From positions 1,437,995-1,501,994 of the forward strand of contig NZ_LR733312.1 in the NCBI RefSeq assembly GCF_902506295.1: DNA of 64,000 nt. Direction: 5' to 3'. The position numbers were made by a program, and so were the translations under genes. This document shows, piece by piece, positions 8,172 through 17,861 of the stretch. The notes beneath the pieces are model-generated. The model had not been told where the DNA came from. It worked only from the letters and a program-made list of their open reading frames with translations, and did not search any database. Numbering within the stretch: the stretch's first letter is position 1; each line of letters begins with the position of its first letter. This DNA is from Luteimonas sp. 9C (GTDB taxonomy: Bacteria > Pseudomonadota > Gammaproteobacteria > Xanthomonadales > Xanthomonadaceae).

Positions 8172-9595
8172 CACCCCCAGCACCGGTCGGCGCGGCCCTT
8201 GAGCGTCTCGTCACGCGCGCAGTCGCGCGGGGCGATGCGGCCTTCGGTGATCTCGTGCAGCGTGCGCGTCTGCGGCGTGGCGCCGCGGAGTTCGAACGCA
8301 TCGTAGAGGCGGCCGGTCGCGGTGCGCGATTCGTAATGCAGCGTATCGCCGTCGAGGCGGATGACCTGGAACAGCTGGGTGTCCTCGGCGGTCGGCGCCA
8401 TGTCGCGACGTGCATCGTCCGAGAGCCTGTACTGCTTCGCCCCGACCACCGACACCAGATACTGCGGCGTCGCGCGCGTCGGGTCTTCGCCGGCACGGCG
8501 GCCGTAGACGTGATCGTGGCCCTGCAGCACCAGATCGACGCGTCGGCGTTCCAGCACCGGCAGCACCCGCTCGCGCAGCGCCACGTTGTCGCGGTCCTGG
8601 CGCGGCGAATACATAGGCTGGTGGATCAGTGCGATCGACCAGGGATGCGGGTTGGCGGCCAGCGTGCGATCGAGCCACACGGCCTGTGCTTCGGCGGTGC
8701 CGAGATCGAGCGCAGAGGTGCCGTCGAGCACGACCACGCGCACGTTCTGGTAGTCGAACCAGTAGCTGGTAGCTTCGGCGCCCGGAGCGCCGTTGGCCGG
8801 CAGCGCGAACGCATGCGACCAGTGGCCGCCGAGCACGCGTCGCTCCTGCGGCGTGTCCTCGAACTCCTCCCGGTACTCGTGATTGCCGGGCGCGGGCGCG
8901 TTGACGACCATCGTCGCCAGCGGGCCGACCGCGTCGAACCACTCGCCCCACTCGTTGTCGTCCTCGCCATCGCCGCCGCTGACCAGGTCGCCGGCGAACA
9001 GCGCGAGCTTCGCGTCGGGGGCCTGCCGGTGCGCTTCTCGCAGCACGCGTGTGCTCAGGCTGGCGTTCTTGTTCTGGGTGTCGCCGAAGTACAGCAGCGT
9101 CAGCGGTGCATCAGCCGCAGCCGCGGTGCGCGTGTGCATCCACGGGCTCCAGGTGCCGACGCCCTGCACGCGCCAGGCATAGAGCGTGTCCGGCTGCAGG
9201 CCATCGACATGGGCATGATGGAATTCGGCCGCGCCGTTCTCCCCCGCCAGGGTGCTGCTGCGCGCCGCGACGCGGCGACGCGGCCCCATGTCCGGTGAGT
9301 CGCCGGCAACGACGATCTCCACGACCGGCGCATCGATGACGGGCGACGGCTGCGCCGGCAACGCCGTCCGCCAGGACACGCCGAAGCCCGTCGCCGCGTC
9401 CTGCGCGGGCGTGGCGACGATGCGGTCGGGGAACACGCCGGGGGCGTAGCGGATGACGCCCTTGGGCACCAGCGTATTGGGTTCGACTTCGGTCTGGCCC
9501 GGGCGCGCCGCGGCGAGGCTGGCGGCCGAACACAGCGCCGCGAGCCCGAGGGCCAGCGGCAGCGCGAGGCGACGATGCCGACGTGCGCGCCTCAT
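8171..9595 (-). CDS. Exported purple-acid-phosphatase-like metallophosphoesterase
   Basis: 474 residues. An Arg-rich start and hydrophobic stretch (about 10-30) form a signal peptide. An N-terminal fibronectin-like domain (about 60-158) precedes a calcineurin-like phosphoesterase domain. Metal-binding motifs in order are GDTQ (171-174), AGDLVSGGD (201-209), GNHEY (237-241), HQPMY and GHDHVYGRR. The tyrosine that gives true purple acid phosphatases their colour (GDxxY) is absent. The start at 9595 makes an ATGA overlap with the upstream stop, which is preferred to the ATG at 9610. It likely removes phosphate from organic phosphate esters outside the inner membrane, between the phytase-like protein and the pyrophosphatase. 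Confidence 0.88.
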   Translation of the reverse strand: MRRARRHRRLALPLALGLAALCSAASLAAARPGQTEVEPNTLVPKGVIRYAPGVFPDRIVATPAQDAATGFGVSWRTALPAQPSPVIDAPVVEIVVAGDSPDMGPRRRVAARSSTLAGENGAAEFHHAHVDGLQPDTLYAWRVQGVGTWSPWMHTRTAAAADAPLTLLYFGDTQNKNASLSTRVLREAHRQAPDAKLALFAGDLVSGGDGEDDNEWGEWFDAVGPLATMVVNAPAPGNHEYREEFEDTPQERRVLGGHWSHAFALPANGAPGAEATSYWFDYQNVRVVVLDGTSALDLGTAEAQAVWLDRTLAANPHPWSIALIHQPMYSPRQDRDNVALRERVLPVLERRRVDLVLQGHDHVYGRRAGEDPTRATPQYLVSVVGAKQYRLSDDARRDMAPTAEDTQLFQVIRLDGDTLHYESRTATGRLYDAFELRGATPQTRTLHEITEGRIAPRDCARDETLKGRADRCWG

Positions 9596-10743
9596 GCGCC
9601 ACGCCCGCATGCCGGCAGTCCGATCGCCTGTGCGATCTGCGCCCAGTCCAGCGCGACCACGCCCTGGTCGTCGTGCACGGCGTAGAGCACGCCGTCGGGG
9701 AAGCGCGTCGTCGCTACATCGTGCAGCCAGATGCCGTCGGTGTTGGCGACCTGGCGGCCGGTCACCGCGCCGACGTGCGCCAGCGTCTTGCGGTCGAACA
9801 GATGGAACACGGTGCGTCCCTTGCCCTGCTCGGTGGTGATCCACCAGCCGCCGCCGCCCGCACAGGTCTTGAGCATGATGCCTTCGGCCTGCGCGCCGAA
9901 CACGTCGCGACCGATCGTCCGGCCGGCGAAGCGGCCTTCGAGGTCGTAGACCTTCAGTTCGTTGGCGTAGGTCTCGTCCTCTTCGGCGATCAGCAGGCGA
10001 TCGTTCGCCGCATCGCCCCAGATCGATTCGACCACGCGCAGCGCACCGTCCGGTGTCGCATCGCCGAACGCGCCCAGTGTCTCGATCGCGAACCCCTCGC
10101 CGTCGAAGCGCATCGCATACCGGTGCACGCGGCGGTCGAGCTGCGCGAGCGGCGGCAGGATGTCGTGGCCCTGGGCATCTTCGCCGTCGTGGTAGGAATC
10201 GGTGACGTAGAGCGTGTACCCGGTGTCGAGCGTGCGCACCCACAGACCGTAGGGTTTGACCAGATCGTCGGCGGCGAACGTTGCGACGTGGCCGAAGTCC
10301 GGCAGGCGCAACACCTGCACGCGGTGGTTGTCGCGCTCGACGACGAATAGCAGGTCGTCGATCACCGCGATGCCATTGGGCCGGTCGAACTGTCCTTCGC
10401 CGGTCCCGAGCGTACCGAACGTGCGCAGCGTCTCTCCGGTGGCGCCGTCGTAGATCACCAGGCGATCGGTGGCCTTCGCGGTCGCGATGACCCACGTCGT
10501 GCCGTCGGGCGCGGTCCACGCGGTCGGGGAATCGATGTTGTCGTCAGCCGTCAGCGCGGTGACGAACGCCTCGTCCACGACCGGTACGTCGCGTGCGGTA
10601 TCGATCGGCGCGGGCGCGGTGGCCTGCGGGTCGACCGCCATGGCGACAGGTGCGTCGGGCGCCTGCGCGCAGGCGGTCAGGGCGCTGGCGATCGCCAGCG
10701 CGCAACCGCGCAGGGCGATTTCGGGAATGGAATGTCGTCGCAT
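9592..10743 (-). CDS. Phytase-like beta-propeller lipoprotein
   Basis: 383 residues with a lipoprotein signal (LTAC, Cys25). The length and repeated beta segments fit a six-bladed propeller. Features shared with beta-propeller phytases are an EEDE-type acidic segment, WWITTEQGKGRTVFHLFDR near residue 300, and NTDGIWL followed by FPDGVLYAVHDDQGV near the C-terminus. The first half is less canonical: DDNIDSPTAW replaces the usual DDPAIW, and an NHL-like FDRPNGIAV follows. Phytases of this fold cleave phosphate from inositol phosphates with calcium. The substrate here is uncertain, but the neighbouring receptor, phosphatase and pyrophosphatase support an organic-phosphate role. Confidence 0.75.
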   Translation of the reverse strand: MRRHSIPEIALRGCALAIASALTACAQAPDAPVAMAVDPQATAPAPIDTARDVPVVDEAFVTALTADDNIDSPTAWTAPDGTTWVIATAKATDRLVIYDGATGETLRTFGTLGTGEGQFDRPNGIAVIDDLLFVVERDNHRVQVLRLPDFGHVATFAADDLVKPYGLWVRTLDTGYTLYVTDSYHDGEDAQGHDILPPLAQLDRRVHRYAMRFDGEGFAIETLGAFGDATPDGALRVVESIWGDAANDRLLIAEEDETYANELKVYDLEGRFAGRTIGRDVFGAQAEGIMLKTCAGGGGWWITTEQGKGRTVFHLFDRKTLAHVGAVTGRQVANTDGIWLHDVATTRFPDGVLYAVHDDQGVVALDWAQIAQAIGLPACGRGA

Positions 10744-10798
10744 GAGAAAACCTCGATCGGAATCGGCGGCGCGCGTCGCGCAGGCCGCCGGCAGGACA

Positions 10799-13339
10799 TC
10801 AGAAGCGCAGCTTCACGCCTGCGGTGTAGGTGCGGCCGTACAGCTCGTTCTGCAGCGTCTGCGCTGGCGAACCCTGGTAGAGCTCCAAGGGTTCGTCGAG
10901 CAGATTGGACGCTTCGAGATAGACGCCCCAGCGGTCGTCGACCTTGTAGTCGAGGCTGAAATCGAGCTGGGTATTCTCGGCCACCCAGATGTCGAAATCG
11001 CTGTCGCTGCTGTCGACGGAATCGATGTACTCGCTGCGGCGCACGGCCGCGAGGCGGGTGCTCAGACCGCCCGTCTCGTAGCCGAGGTACGCGCTGTAGA
11101 GACGATCCGACGCATTGGGCAGGGTGAAGCTGCGGCCGTCGAGTGTGTATTCGGTGTCGAGCCAGGTCGCGCTGAAGCCCAGCAGCAGACCGCTGGCGAA
11201 GTGCTGCTGCCAGTTCAGCTCGGCGCCGTACACCGTGGCCTTGTCGCCATTGACCGGCATGGTCACGTCGAAACCCTGGTACTCGGGGTTGTCGCGCGTG
11301 GTCACATCGACGATGTAGTCGTCGATGTTCTTGTAGAACAGGCCGGCCGAGACGATGCCGGTCTCGCCGAGGTAACGCTCGATGGAGATGTCGAGGTTGC
11401 GCGACCTGTAGGGATCGAGCGCGGGATTGCCCAGTTCCACTTCCTCTTCGTCGCGATTGATACGGGTCCGCGGCGAGATGCTGCCGAACGACGGACGCGC
11501 GATCGTGGTCGTGTACGCGCCGCGCACCACCCAGTCGTCCATGTCGTAACGCAGGTGCAGGCCGGGCAGCACGCTGGTGTAGCTGCTGGAGACCTCACGG
11601 GTACTGATGGCGCCGATCGTCTCCTCGTCGGCGAGATCGACGACGTTGCCGGTGGCCTCGAATTCGGTGCGCTCGACACGCGCGCCTGCGATGACGCGCA
11701 GCCGGTCGAAATCCATCGTCGCCATCAGGTAACCCGCCAGGACGTCTTCGCTCGCCACGTAGTCCTCGATCAGCGAGACCTCGGTGTTGGCGGCGACGTC
11801 CTGCGGGCGTGCGCTGTATTCGGACAGGCGATCACGCAGGTAGCTGTTCATCGCGCTCGAACTGATGCCGTCACCCATGTCGCCGTGCGTGTAGCGCGGT
11901 GCGCCCGTGGTCCAGCTGCCGAGGTTGATGTCCGGGCCGCGGCGCAGTTCGTTCTCGTCGATATCGACGTTGCGATCGCGCCACCGCCCCAGCAGACCGG
12001 CCTTCCAGATCACGAAATCGCCGGCAAAGGTGAAGTTCGCCTGTGCGCTGTATTCCTCGTCGTCCACCCAGATCGGGGCGACCACGAAGCGGTTGAACTG
12101 GTAGTTGTCGTTGTCGAGCCAGCCGCCGGCCGGGCTGTCGCTGATGGTGTAGCGCGGAATCGGTCGCGACGTGTCCATCTCGATGGAGACGTCACCGGCG
12201 CCGTCGTAGTCGAAGCGCGCCTCGACTTCGTCGAGCACGCGCTCGCGGGTCTTGGTGAAGCCCAGCTTGTAATCGACGGCCGAGCCGGCACCGAAGCGGT
12301 TCTCGCCGCCGGCGCTCACGGTGAAGGTGTCCTCTTCCTTGGTGCGGAACCGGACGCGGCGGCTGAAGTCGTTCGGGTCGATCCCGTTGACGGTGTAGGT
12401 ACCGTCCGTGTTCGTCGTGATGTCGCCCTCGCCCACCGGGATGATGCTGTTCTGACGGGTTTCGGCGTCGGTGAAGTCGGTGTAGAGCGTGCGCAGGTAG
12501 TAGCTGTGGCCATCGCCGGGACGCCAGTCCAGGTTGAGGTTCACGCCGGTCCGCTCGCGATTGATGCTGTACTTGCGCTGCTGGATCTCGATCGGTGTCA
12601 AACCGTCGCGCGCGTCCACCTTGTCGTATTCGACTTCGATGTTGTCCGACTCGTAGGTGCGGTCCTGGTGGCTCACGCCCAGCGCGACACCGAAGGCGTC
12701 GTCGGCGAAGCGGTCGCTGTAGTTGAACGCGGCCTTGGGGCTGGTCTCGCCGCTCAGGCTCTGGTGGCTCATGTCCGCCCTAGCCCGGATGTCGCGGCCC
12801 TTGCGGTCGAACGCGGACGCCGATTCCACCAGGATCGCGCCACCGATCGCGTCGCCGGGCATGTCCGGCGTCGGCGCCTTGACCACGGTCAGCCGTTCGG
12901 TGGAATCGGACGGAATCACGTCCAGCGGCGCCGCGCGGCTGGAATCTTCCGGTGTGCCGATGGCGACGCCGTCGACGCTGACGCTGTTGAACGCCGCGTC
13001 CAGTCCGCGCACCACGACGAAGCGGCCTTCGCCCTGGTCGCGGGTGACGCTGATGCCCGGCAGACGCGACAGCGATTCGCCGACGTTCTTGTCCGGGTAC
13101 TGGCCCATCGAATCCGACGCCACCGTGTCCTGGATCGCATCGGACGCGCGCTTGAAGTCGATCGCGCGCATCTGCGATTCGAGCTGGGCGCGGACTTCGA
13201 GCGTGTCGAGATCGACCGGATCGGCGAGCGCGCTGCCGTCGGGCGACGGCCCGGGCGTCTGCGCATGGAGCGGAAGCGTCGCGGCGCCTGCAGCCAGCAC
13301 GAGCGCGATCGCCACGTGCAGGGGGTGTGGGTTGGACAT
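10799..13339 (-). CDS. TonB-dependent outer-membrane receptor (Xanthomonas/Caulobacter type)
   Basis: 846 residues. A signal peptide (about 1-27, ending LHAQ) is followed by a TonB-box-like LDTLEVRAQ segment, a plug domain (about 60-170, with GQYPDKNVGESLSRLPGISV) and a 22-strand barrel ending in phenylalanine (AGVKLRF). This is the architecture of the receptor subfamily expanded in Xanthomonas and Caulobacter, which often imports plant-derived compounds. It is first in a minus-strand run with the phytase-like lipoprotein (55 bp downstream), phosphoesterase and pyrophosphatase, so phosphorylated organic compounds are the likely cargo. That is inference from context. The upstream region holds an inverted repeat at 13395-13410. 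Confidence 0.93.
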   Translation of the reverse strand: MSNPHPLHVAIALVLAAGAATLPLHAQTPGPSPDGSALADPVDLDTLEVRAQLESQMRAIDFKRASDAIQDTVASDSMGQYPDKNVGESLSRLPGISVTRDQGEGRFVVVRGLDAAFNSVSVDGVAIGTPEDSSRAAPLDVIPSDSTERLTVVKAPTPDMPGDAIGGAILVESASAFDRKGRDIRARADMSHQSLSGETSPKAAFNYSDRFADDAFGVALGVSHQDRTYESDNIEVEYDKVDARDGLTPIEIQQRKYSINRERTGVNLNLDWRPGDGHSYYLRTLYTDFTDAETRQNSIIPVGEGDITTNTDGTYTVNGIDPNDFSRRVRFRTKEEDTFTVSAGGENRFGAGSAVDYKLGFTKTRERVLDEVEARFDYDGAGDVSIEMDTSRPIPRYTISDSPAGGWLDNDNYQFNRFVVAPIWVDDEEYSAQANFTFAGDFVIWKAGLLGRWRDRNVDIDENELRRGPDINLGSWTTGAPRYTHGDMGDGISSSAMNSYLRDRLSEYSARPQDVAANTEVSLIEDYVASEDVLAGYLMATMDFDRLRVIAGARVERTEFEATGNVVDLADEETIGAISTREVSSSYTSVLPGLHLRYDMDDWVVRGAYTTTIARPSFGSISPRTRINRDEEEVELGNPALDPYRSRNLDISIERYLGETGIVSAGLFYKNIDDYIVDVTTRDNPEYQGFDVTMPVNGDKATVYGAELNWQQHFASGLLLGFSATWLDTEYTLDGRSFTLPNASDRLYSAYLGYETGGLSTRLAAVRRSEYIDSVDSSDSDFDIWVAENTQLDFSLDYKVDDRWGVYLEASNLLDEPLELYQGSPAQTLQNELYGRTYTAGVKLRF

Positions 13340-13394
13340 GGGGAGTTCCGGCGTTGGGAGGTGAACGTCGGATGCGTACGCTATGTCGGCTGCG

Positions 13395-13410
13395 TGTCAT
13401 CGCGGTGACA
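13395..13410. promoter_or_regulatory. Inverted repeat TGTCA-N6-TGACA upstream of the TonB receptor
   Basis: A symmetric site 56 bp upstream of the receptor start and about 93 bp upstream of upp, in their shared 163-bp intergenic region. Read on the minus strand it contains CTGTCA, the half-site of a Pho box, but the second directly repeated half-site at 11-bp spacing is not present. It is recorded as an unassigned operator candidate. Confidence 0.35.
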
Positions 13411-13502
13411 GCTGGACGCGCAATTGCGAAACCGGCGCGCCGTGCCACGACGTGCTGTCCGCTTTCCGTCACACTTCCGCCGATGCCACGCAGGAAACCG
13501 TC

Positions 13503-14135
13503 ATGAAAACCGTCGAAGTCCGTCATCCGCTGGTGCAGCACAAGCTCGGCCTGATGCGCCGCGCGGACAACAGCACCAAGACCTTCCGCGAACTGTCGGC
13601 CGAGGTGGCGACGCTGCTGACCTACGAGGCGACCGCGGACCTGGAGACCGAGGACGCCGAAGTCGAAGGCTGGGCGGGCACCGTGCGCGTCCGCCGCATC
13701 AAGGGGCGCAAGATCACCCTGGTGCCGATCCTGCGCGCGGGCATCGGCATGCTGCCGGGCGTGCTCGATCTCATTCCAGCGGCCAAGGTCAGCGTGGTGG
13801 GCATCAAGCGCGACGAGGATTCGCTCGAAGCCGTGCCCTATTACGAGAACCTGGTCGGCGACATGGCCGACCGCACCGCGCTGGTCCTCGATCCGATGCT
13901 GGCCACCGGCGGCACACTGATCGCGACGGTGTCGATGCTCAAGGCCGCCGGCGCGAGCCGGATCAAGGGCCTGTTCCTGGTGGCCGCGCCCGAAGGCCTA
14001 CGCGCGCTCGAAGCCGTGCATCCGGATGTCGAGGTCTATACCGCCTCGATCGACGAACGCCTCAACGAGAAGGGCTACATCCTGCCCGGCCTGGGCGATG
14101 CCGGCGACAAGATCTTCGGCACCCGGGTGGATTGA
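13503..14135 (+). CDS. upp: Uracil phosphoribosyltransferase
   Basis: Converts uracil and PRPP to UMP in pyrimidine salvage. The 210-residue product has normal length. It shows the PRPP-binding loop [10 protein letters not shown] (129-138), the segment PILRAGIGM near 75-83 and the uracil-binding C-terminus [16 protein letters not shown]. The ATG at 13503 is chosen because it begins [19 protein letters not shown] as in the family; the longer upstream frame has no homologous character. It stands alone, divergent from the TonB receptor and convergent with the MAPEG gene. Confidence 0.97.
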   Translation: MKTVEVRHPLVQHKLGLMRRADNSTKTFRELSAEVATLLTYEATADLETEDAEVEGWAGTVRVRRIKGRKITLVPILRAGIGMLPGVLDLIPAAKVSVVGIKRDEDSLEAVPYYENLVGDMADRTALVLDPMLATGGTLIATVSMLKAAGASRIKGLFLVAAPEGLRALEAVHPDVEVYTASIDERLNEKGYILPGLGDAGDKIFGTRVD

Positions 14136-14241
14136 GGCTCATCGCCGGCTGACGCGCGGTATAGCGCACGCGCTTCGGCCACGCGGATCATGTCCGCCAT
14201 GCAGGAGCGCGCGATGCGGCATGGCCGGTCACGCGTCGATC

Positions 14242-14265
14242 GCGTGCAGGCGCGCGCCTGCACGC
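14242..14265. repeat. 24-bp perfect palindrome between upp and the MAPEG gene
   Basis: GCGTGCAGGCGC followed by its exact reverse complement, with no loop. It sits in the 174-bp convergent gap after upp. A further short inverted pair (GCAGGGCCTGC, then CGCAGACCTGCG) follows. No T tract is adjacent, so it is not a standard terminator; it may be a bidirectional 3'-end structure. Confidence 0.6.
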
Positions 14266-14309
14266 ATCCGCTGTCTGCAGCAGGGCCTGCGTTTCCGCAG
14301 ACCTGCGCG

Positions 14310-14713
14310 TCAGGCGACGAGCATCGCGCCGATGACGAAACGCCAGATGCCGAACGCGGCCATCGCCAGCAGCGTGACGAAGGTGAGCAGCGCGCCGGTC
14401 GCGCGGCCGAACGAATAGCCCGCCGAGCCGCCCAGTCCGATCGCGTGCAGCACGCGCCCCACCAGCAGCGCGATGCCGAAGATCCACAGCAGCGTGGTGT
14501 CGATCGCCGCCAGTTCCAGCAACGCGAGCATCAGCAACGCCAGCGGCACGTACTCGCCGAAGTTGCCGTGCACACGCACCTTGCGCGTCAGCGCGGCATC
14601 GCCGCCCGTGCCCACCCCGACCTTGTGCACGTTGCGGTGCAGGACCACGCGGAAGGTCAGCACGAGGTAGAGCACCACGTGCAGGGAGGCGATCAGAAGC
14701 GAGATGCGTGGCG

Positions 14714-14717
<4 letters not shown>
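14310..14717 (-). CDS. MAPEG family inner-membrane protein
   Basis: 135 residues with four predicted helices (about 5-25, 58-75, 78-95 and 105-130). The family pattern is visible: [33 protein letters not shown] region near 28-56, then HAIGL near 92. MAPEG proteins of bacteria are small membrane proteins related to glutathione transferases; for most the substrate is unknown. It starts inside the stop of the upstream lactonase-like gene (ATGA at 14714-14717), so the two are translationally coupled. Confidence 0.88.
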
Positions 14718-15622
<905 letters not shown>

Positions 15623-15667
15623 GACGCCTCCCGCGTCAGACCGGTGGCCGATTGTAGGCGCAGTGGA

Positions 15668-17452
15668 TCAGCGCGCGACCGCTTCCACCTTCGCCGCGCC
15701 GACCGGATTGCGCGGATCGCTGCCGCCGGTGAGGGTGCCGTTCGCGCGGTTCCACTCGACGGTCTGCAGATTGCCCCAGACGTGGCTGGAGCCACGACCA
15801 CCGGCCGCGCGATCGCCGGGCAGATCGACGGTGTGACCCATCGCGCGCAGCTTCGCCGCCGTCTCGGCGGAGAACGCATCGGACTCGGCCGAGATCCGGT
15901 CCGGCATCCACTGGTGGTGGTAGCGCGGCAACGCCGCGACCGACTGCGCATCGAGGCCGGCATCAAAGCCGAGGATGCCCAGCAGCACCATGGTGATGAT
16001 GCGGCTGCCGCCGGGCGTGCCGAGCACGGCGACCCGGTCGTCGGACACGAGGAAGGTCGGGGTCATCGAGCTCAGCGGGCGTTTGCCCGGCGCCGGCGCA
16101 TTCGCATCGAAGCCCATCACGCCGAACGCATTCGGCACGCCGGGCTGCAGCGCGAAATCGTCCATCTCGTTGTTGAGCAGCACTCCGGTGCCGGGCGCGA
16201 CGAGACCGCTGCCGAACAGCAGATTGACCGTCTGTGTCACCGCGGCGCGGTTGCCGGCGGCGTCGACGATCGAGAAATGCGTGGTTTCCTCGTCCTCGAG
16301 CGGCGTCGCCGCGCCGGAAAGAAGATCGCTCGGCGTGGCCTTCTCCGGATTGATCGTCGCGCGCAGGCCGGCGGCGTAGTCGCGGCTACGCAGGGTGCGC
16401 TGCGGAATCGTCACGAAGTCCGGATCGCCCAGGTAGAAGGTGCGATCGCGGAACGCGCGGCGCATCGATTCGACGACCAGGTGCGTGCGTGCGGCATCGT
16501 CGAGCTGGGTCAGATCATACGGCTCGAGGATCTGCAGCATCTGCGCCATCGCGATGCCGCCCGACGACGGCGGCGGCGCGGTGACCACCTCCCAGTCGTG
16601 ATAGCGGAAGCGGATCGGTTCGCGTTCGACGATCTTGTAGGCCGCCAGGTCCGCCGCGGTCCATTCGCCACCTTCGGCGTTGACGCCGGCCACGAGCTTC
16701 GCGCCCGTCTCGCCGCCGTAGAACCCCTCGAAGCCGCGCGCGGCCAGCAGCCGCAGGGTATTCGCGAGCTCGGGCTGGCGGAAGATGTCGCCTTCCTTCG
16801 GGGCCTGGCCATCGGCGAGGAACACCGCGCGCGTGCCGGGGTAACGCTCCATCACCGCGCGCCGCGACTGGTAGCCGCGTGCGAACCGCGCATAGACCGG
16901 GAAGCCTTCCTCGGCGATGCGGATCGCCGGCGCCAGCGACTGCGACAGCGGCAGCGCGCCGTAGGTCTCGGCGATGTGCACGAATGCCGCAGGCAGGCCG
17001 GGAATGCCGGCCGACCACGGCCCGTTCTCGGCGCGGTCCCGGTCGAAGCTGCCGTCGGCGGCGCGGTAACGGTCCGAGTGGGCGCTGGCCGGCGCGGTCT
17101 CGCGCGCGTCCACGAAGACGTCGCGGCCGGACCGGGCGTCGTGCAGCAGGAAGAACCCGCCACCGCCGAGACCCGACGAGATCGGCTCGACCACCGACAG
17201 CACGGCCGAGGTCGCGACCGCGGCATCGAACGCATTGCCGCCCTCGCGCATGACCTGCAGGCCGGCGTCTGTCGCCAGCGCATGCGCCGAGGCGACCGCG
17301 TTGCCGGGCGGCGTGGCGGCGTGCTGCGCAGCGCCGGCGACGGGCGTATCCGGCGCGCGGACATCGCGCGCGCACGACGGCGCGACCACCAGCAGCAGAC
17401 CTGACAGCAGCAACGCCGGCAGGCCGGTGAACGCGACGCGGGAACGGCTCAT
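15668..17452 (-). CDS. ggt: Gamma-glutamyltransferase precursor
   Basis: Exported Ntn-hydrolase that cleaves gamma-glutamyl bonds of glutathione and related peptides. The 594-residue precursor has an N-terminal signal (about 1-30, possibly a lipoprotein signal at APSC). The self-cleavage site and nucleophile threonine is T390 in EETTHFSIVD. Other family blocks are GGGGFFLLHD (97-105), the PPPSSGGI segment near 293-300, LLNNEMDDF and the lid-region PLSSMTPTF, then LGTPGGSRI. It starts in an ATGA overlap with the ferredoxin gene. Length and motifs indicate an intact enzyme. Confidence 0.95.
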   Translation of the reverse strand: MSRSRVAFTGLPALLLSGLLLVVAPSCARDVRAPDTPVAGAAQHAATPPGNAVASAHALATDAGLQVMREGGNAFDAAVATSAVLSVVEPISSGLGGGGFFLLHDARSGRDVFVDARETAPASAHSDRYRAADGSFDRDRAENGPWSAGIPGLPAAFVHIAETYGALPLSQSLAPAIRIAEEGFPVYARFARGYQSRRAVMERYPGTRAVFLADGQAPKEGDIFRQPELANTLRLLAARGFEGFYGGETGAKLVAGVNAEGGEWTAADLAAYKIVEREPIRFRYHDWEVVTAPPPSSGGIAMAQMLQILEPYDLTQLDDAARTHLVVESMRRAFRDRTFYLGDPDFVTIPQRTLRSRDYAAGLRATINPEKATPSDLLSGAATPLEDEETTHFSIVDAAGNRAAVTQTVNLLFGSGLVAPGTGVLLNNEMDDFALQPGVPNAFGVMGFDANAPAPGKRPLSSMTPTFLVSDDRVAVLGTPGGSRIITMVLLGILGFDAGLDAQSVAALPRYHHQWMPDRISAESDAFSAETAAKLRAMGHTVDLPGDRAAGGRGSSHVWGNLQTVEWNRANGTLTGGSDPRNPVGAAKVEAVAR

Positions 17453-17703
17453 GACGCCTCCTGCTGCAGGCGCGCCAGCTTGGCGAGCAACTGCACCTGG
17501 GTTTCGGGGATATCGGGATCGGGGTCGATGCATTCGACCGGACAGACGACCACGCACTGCGGCTCGTCGAAGTGGCCCACGCATTCGGTGCAGCGGGCGG
17601 GGTCGATGACGTAGATCGTCTCGCCCTGCGAAATCGCCTGGTTCGGGCAGGCCGGCTCGCAGACGTCGCAGTTGACGCAGAGCGCGTTGATCTTCAGTGA
17701 CAT
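17449..17703 (-). CDS. YfhL-type 2[4Fe-4S] ferredoxin
   Basis: 84-residue electron carrier. Two cysteine clusters are visible: CVNCDVCEPACP at about 8-19 and CTEC with PQCVVVCPVECI at about 38-57. The Cys pattern with a spaced second cluster is typical of YfhL/FdxA-like ferredoxins that run long low-potential chains. The ATG at 17703 gives the family N-terminus MSLKINALCVNC; longer upstream extensions are not conserved. It overlaps ggt by 4 bp, but no functional link is known. Confidence 0.93.
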   Translation of the reverse strand: MSLKINALCVNCDVCEPACPNQAISQGETIYVIDPARCTECVGHFDEPQCVVVCPVECIDPDPDIPETQVQLLAKLARLQQEAS

Positions 17704-17780
17704 GTGCGCATTGTAGGGGGTGCGCCGTGGCGCCGGCGTTCCATGGGTGGAACTCGGTCCACCGCGCACCCTCCAGATAC

Positions 17781-17816
17781 GACAACGCCACCGGGCCTGC
17801 GCGCGGTGGCGTTGTC
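17781..17816. terminator. 13-bp perfect hairpin between the lipoprotein and ferredoxin genes
   Basis: GACAACGCCACCG pairs exactly with CGGTGGCGTTGTC around a 10-base loop. It lies 46 bp downstream of the minus-strand lipoprotein gene. A T tract is lacking, so it is a stable 3'-end hairpin or weak terminator rather than a classical intrinsic terminator. Confidence 0.55.
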
Positions 17817-17861
17817 GAAGCGCGGCGGGCCGGACGCGCCGGCCGCCGCCGTGCCCTTGGA

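Noticed and set aside
10469..13408. A 979-codon open frame opposite the TonB-dependent receptor
   Set aside because: It is an antisense artefact of third-position GC bias. The receptor has signal peptide, plug and barrel features.
13340..13502. A full Pho box upstream of the phosphorus locus
   Set aside because: Only one CTGTCA half-site is present; the second direct repeat at 11-bp spacing is missing.
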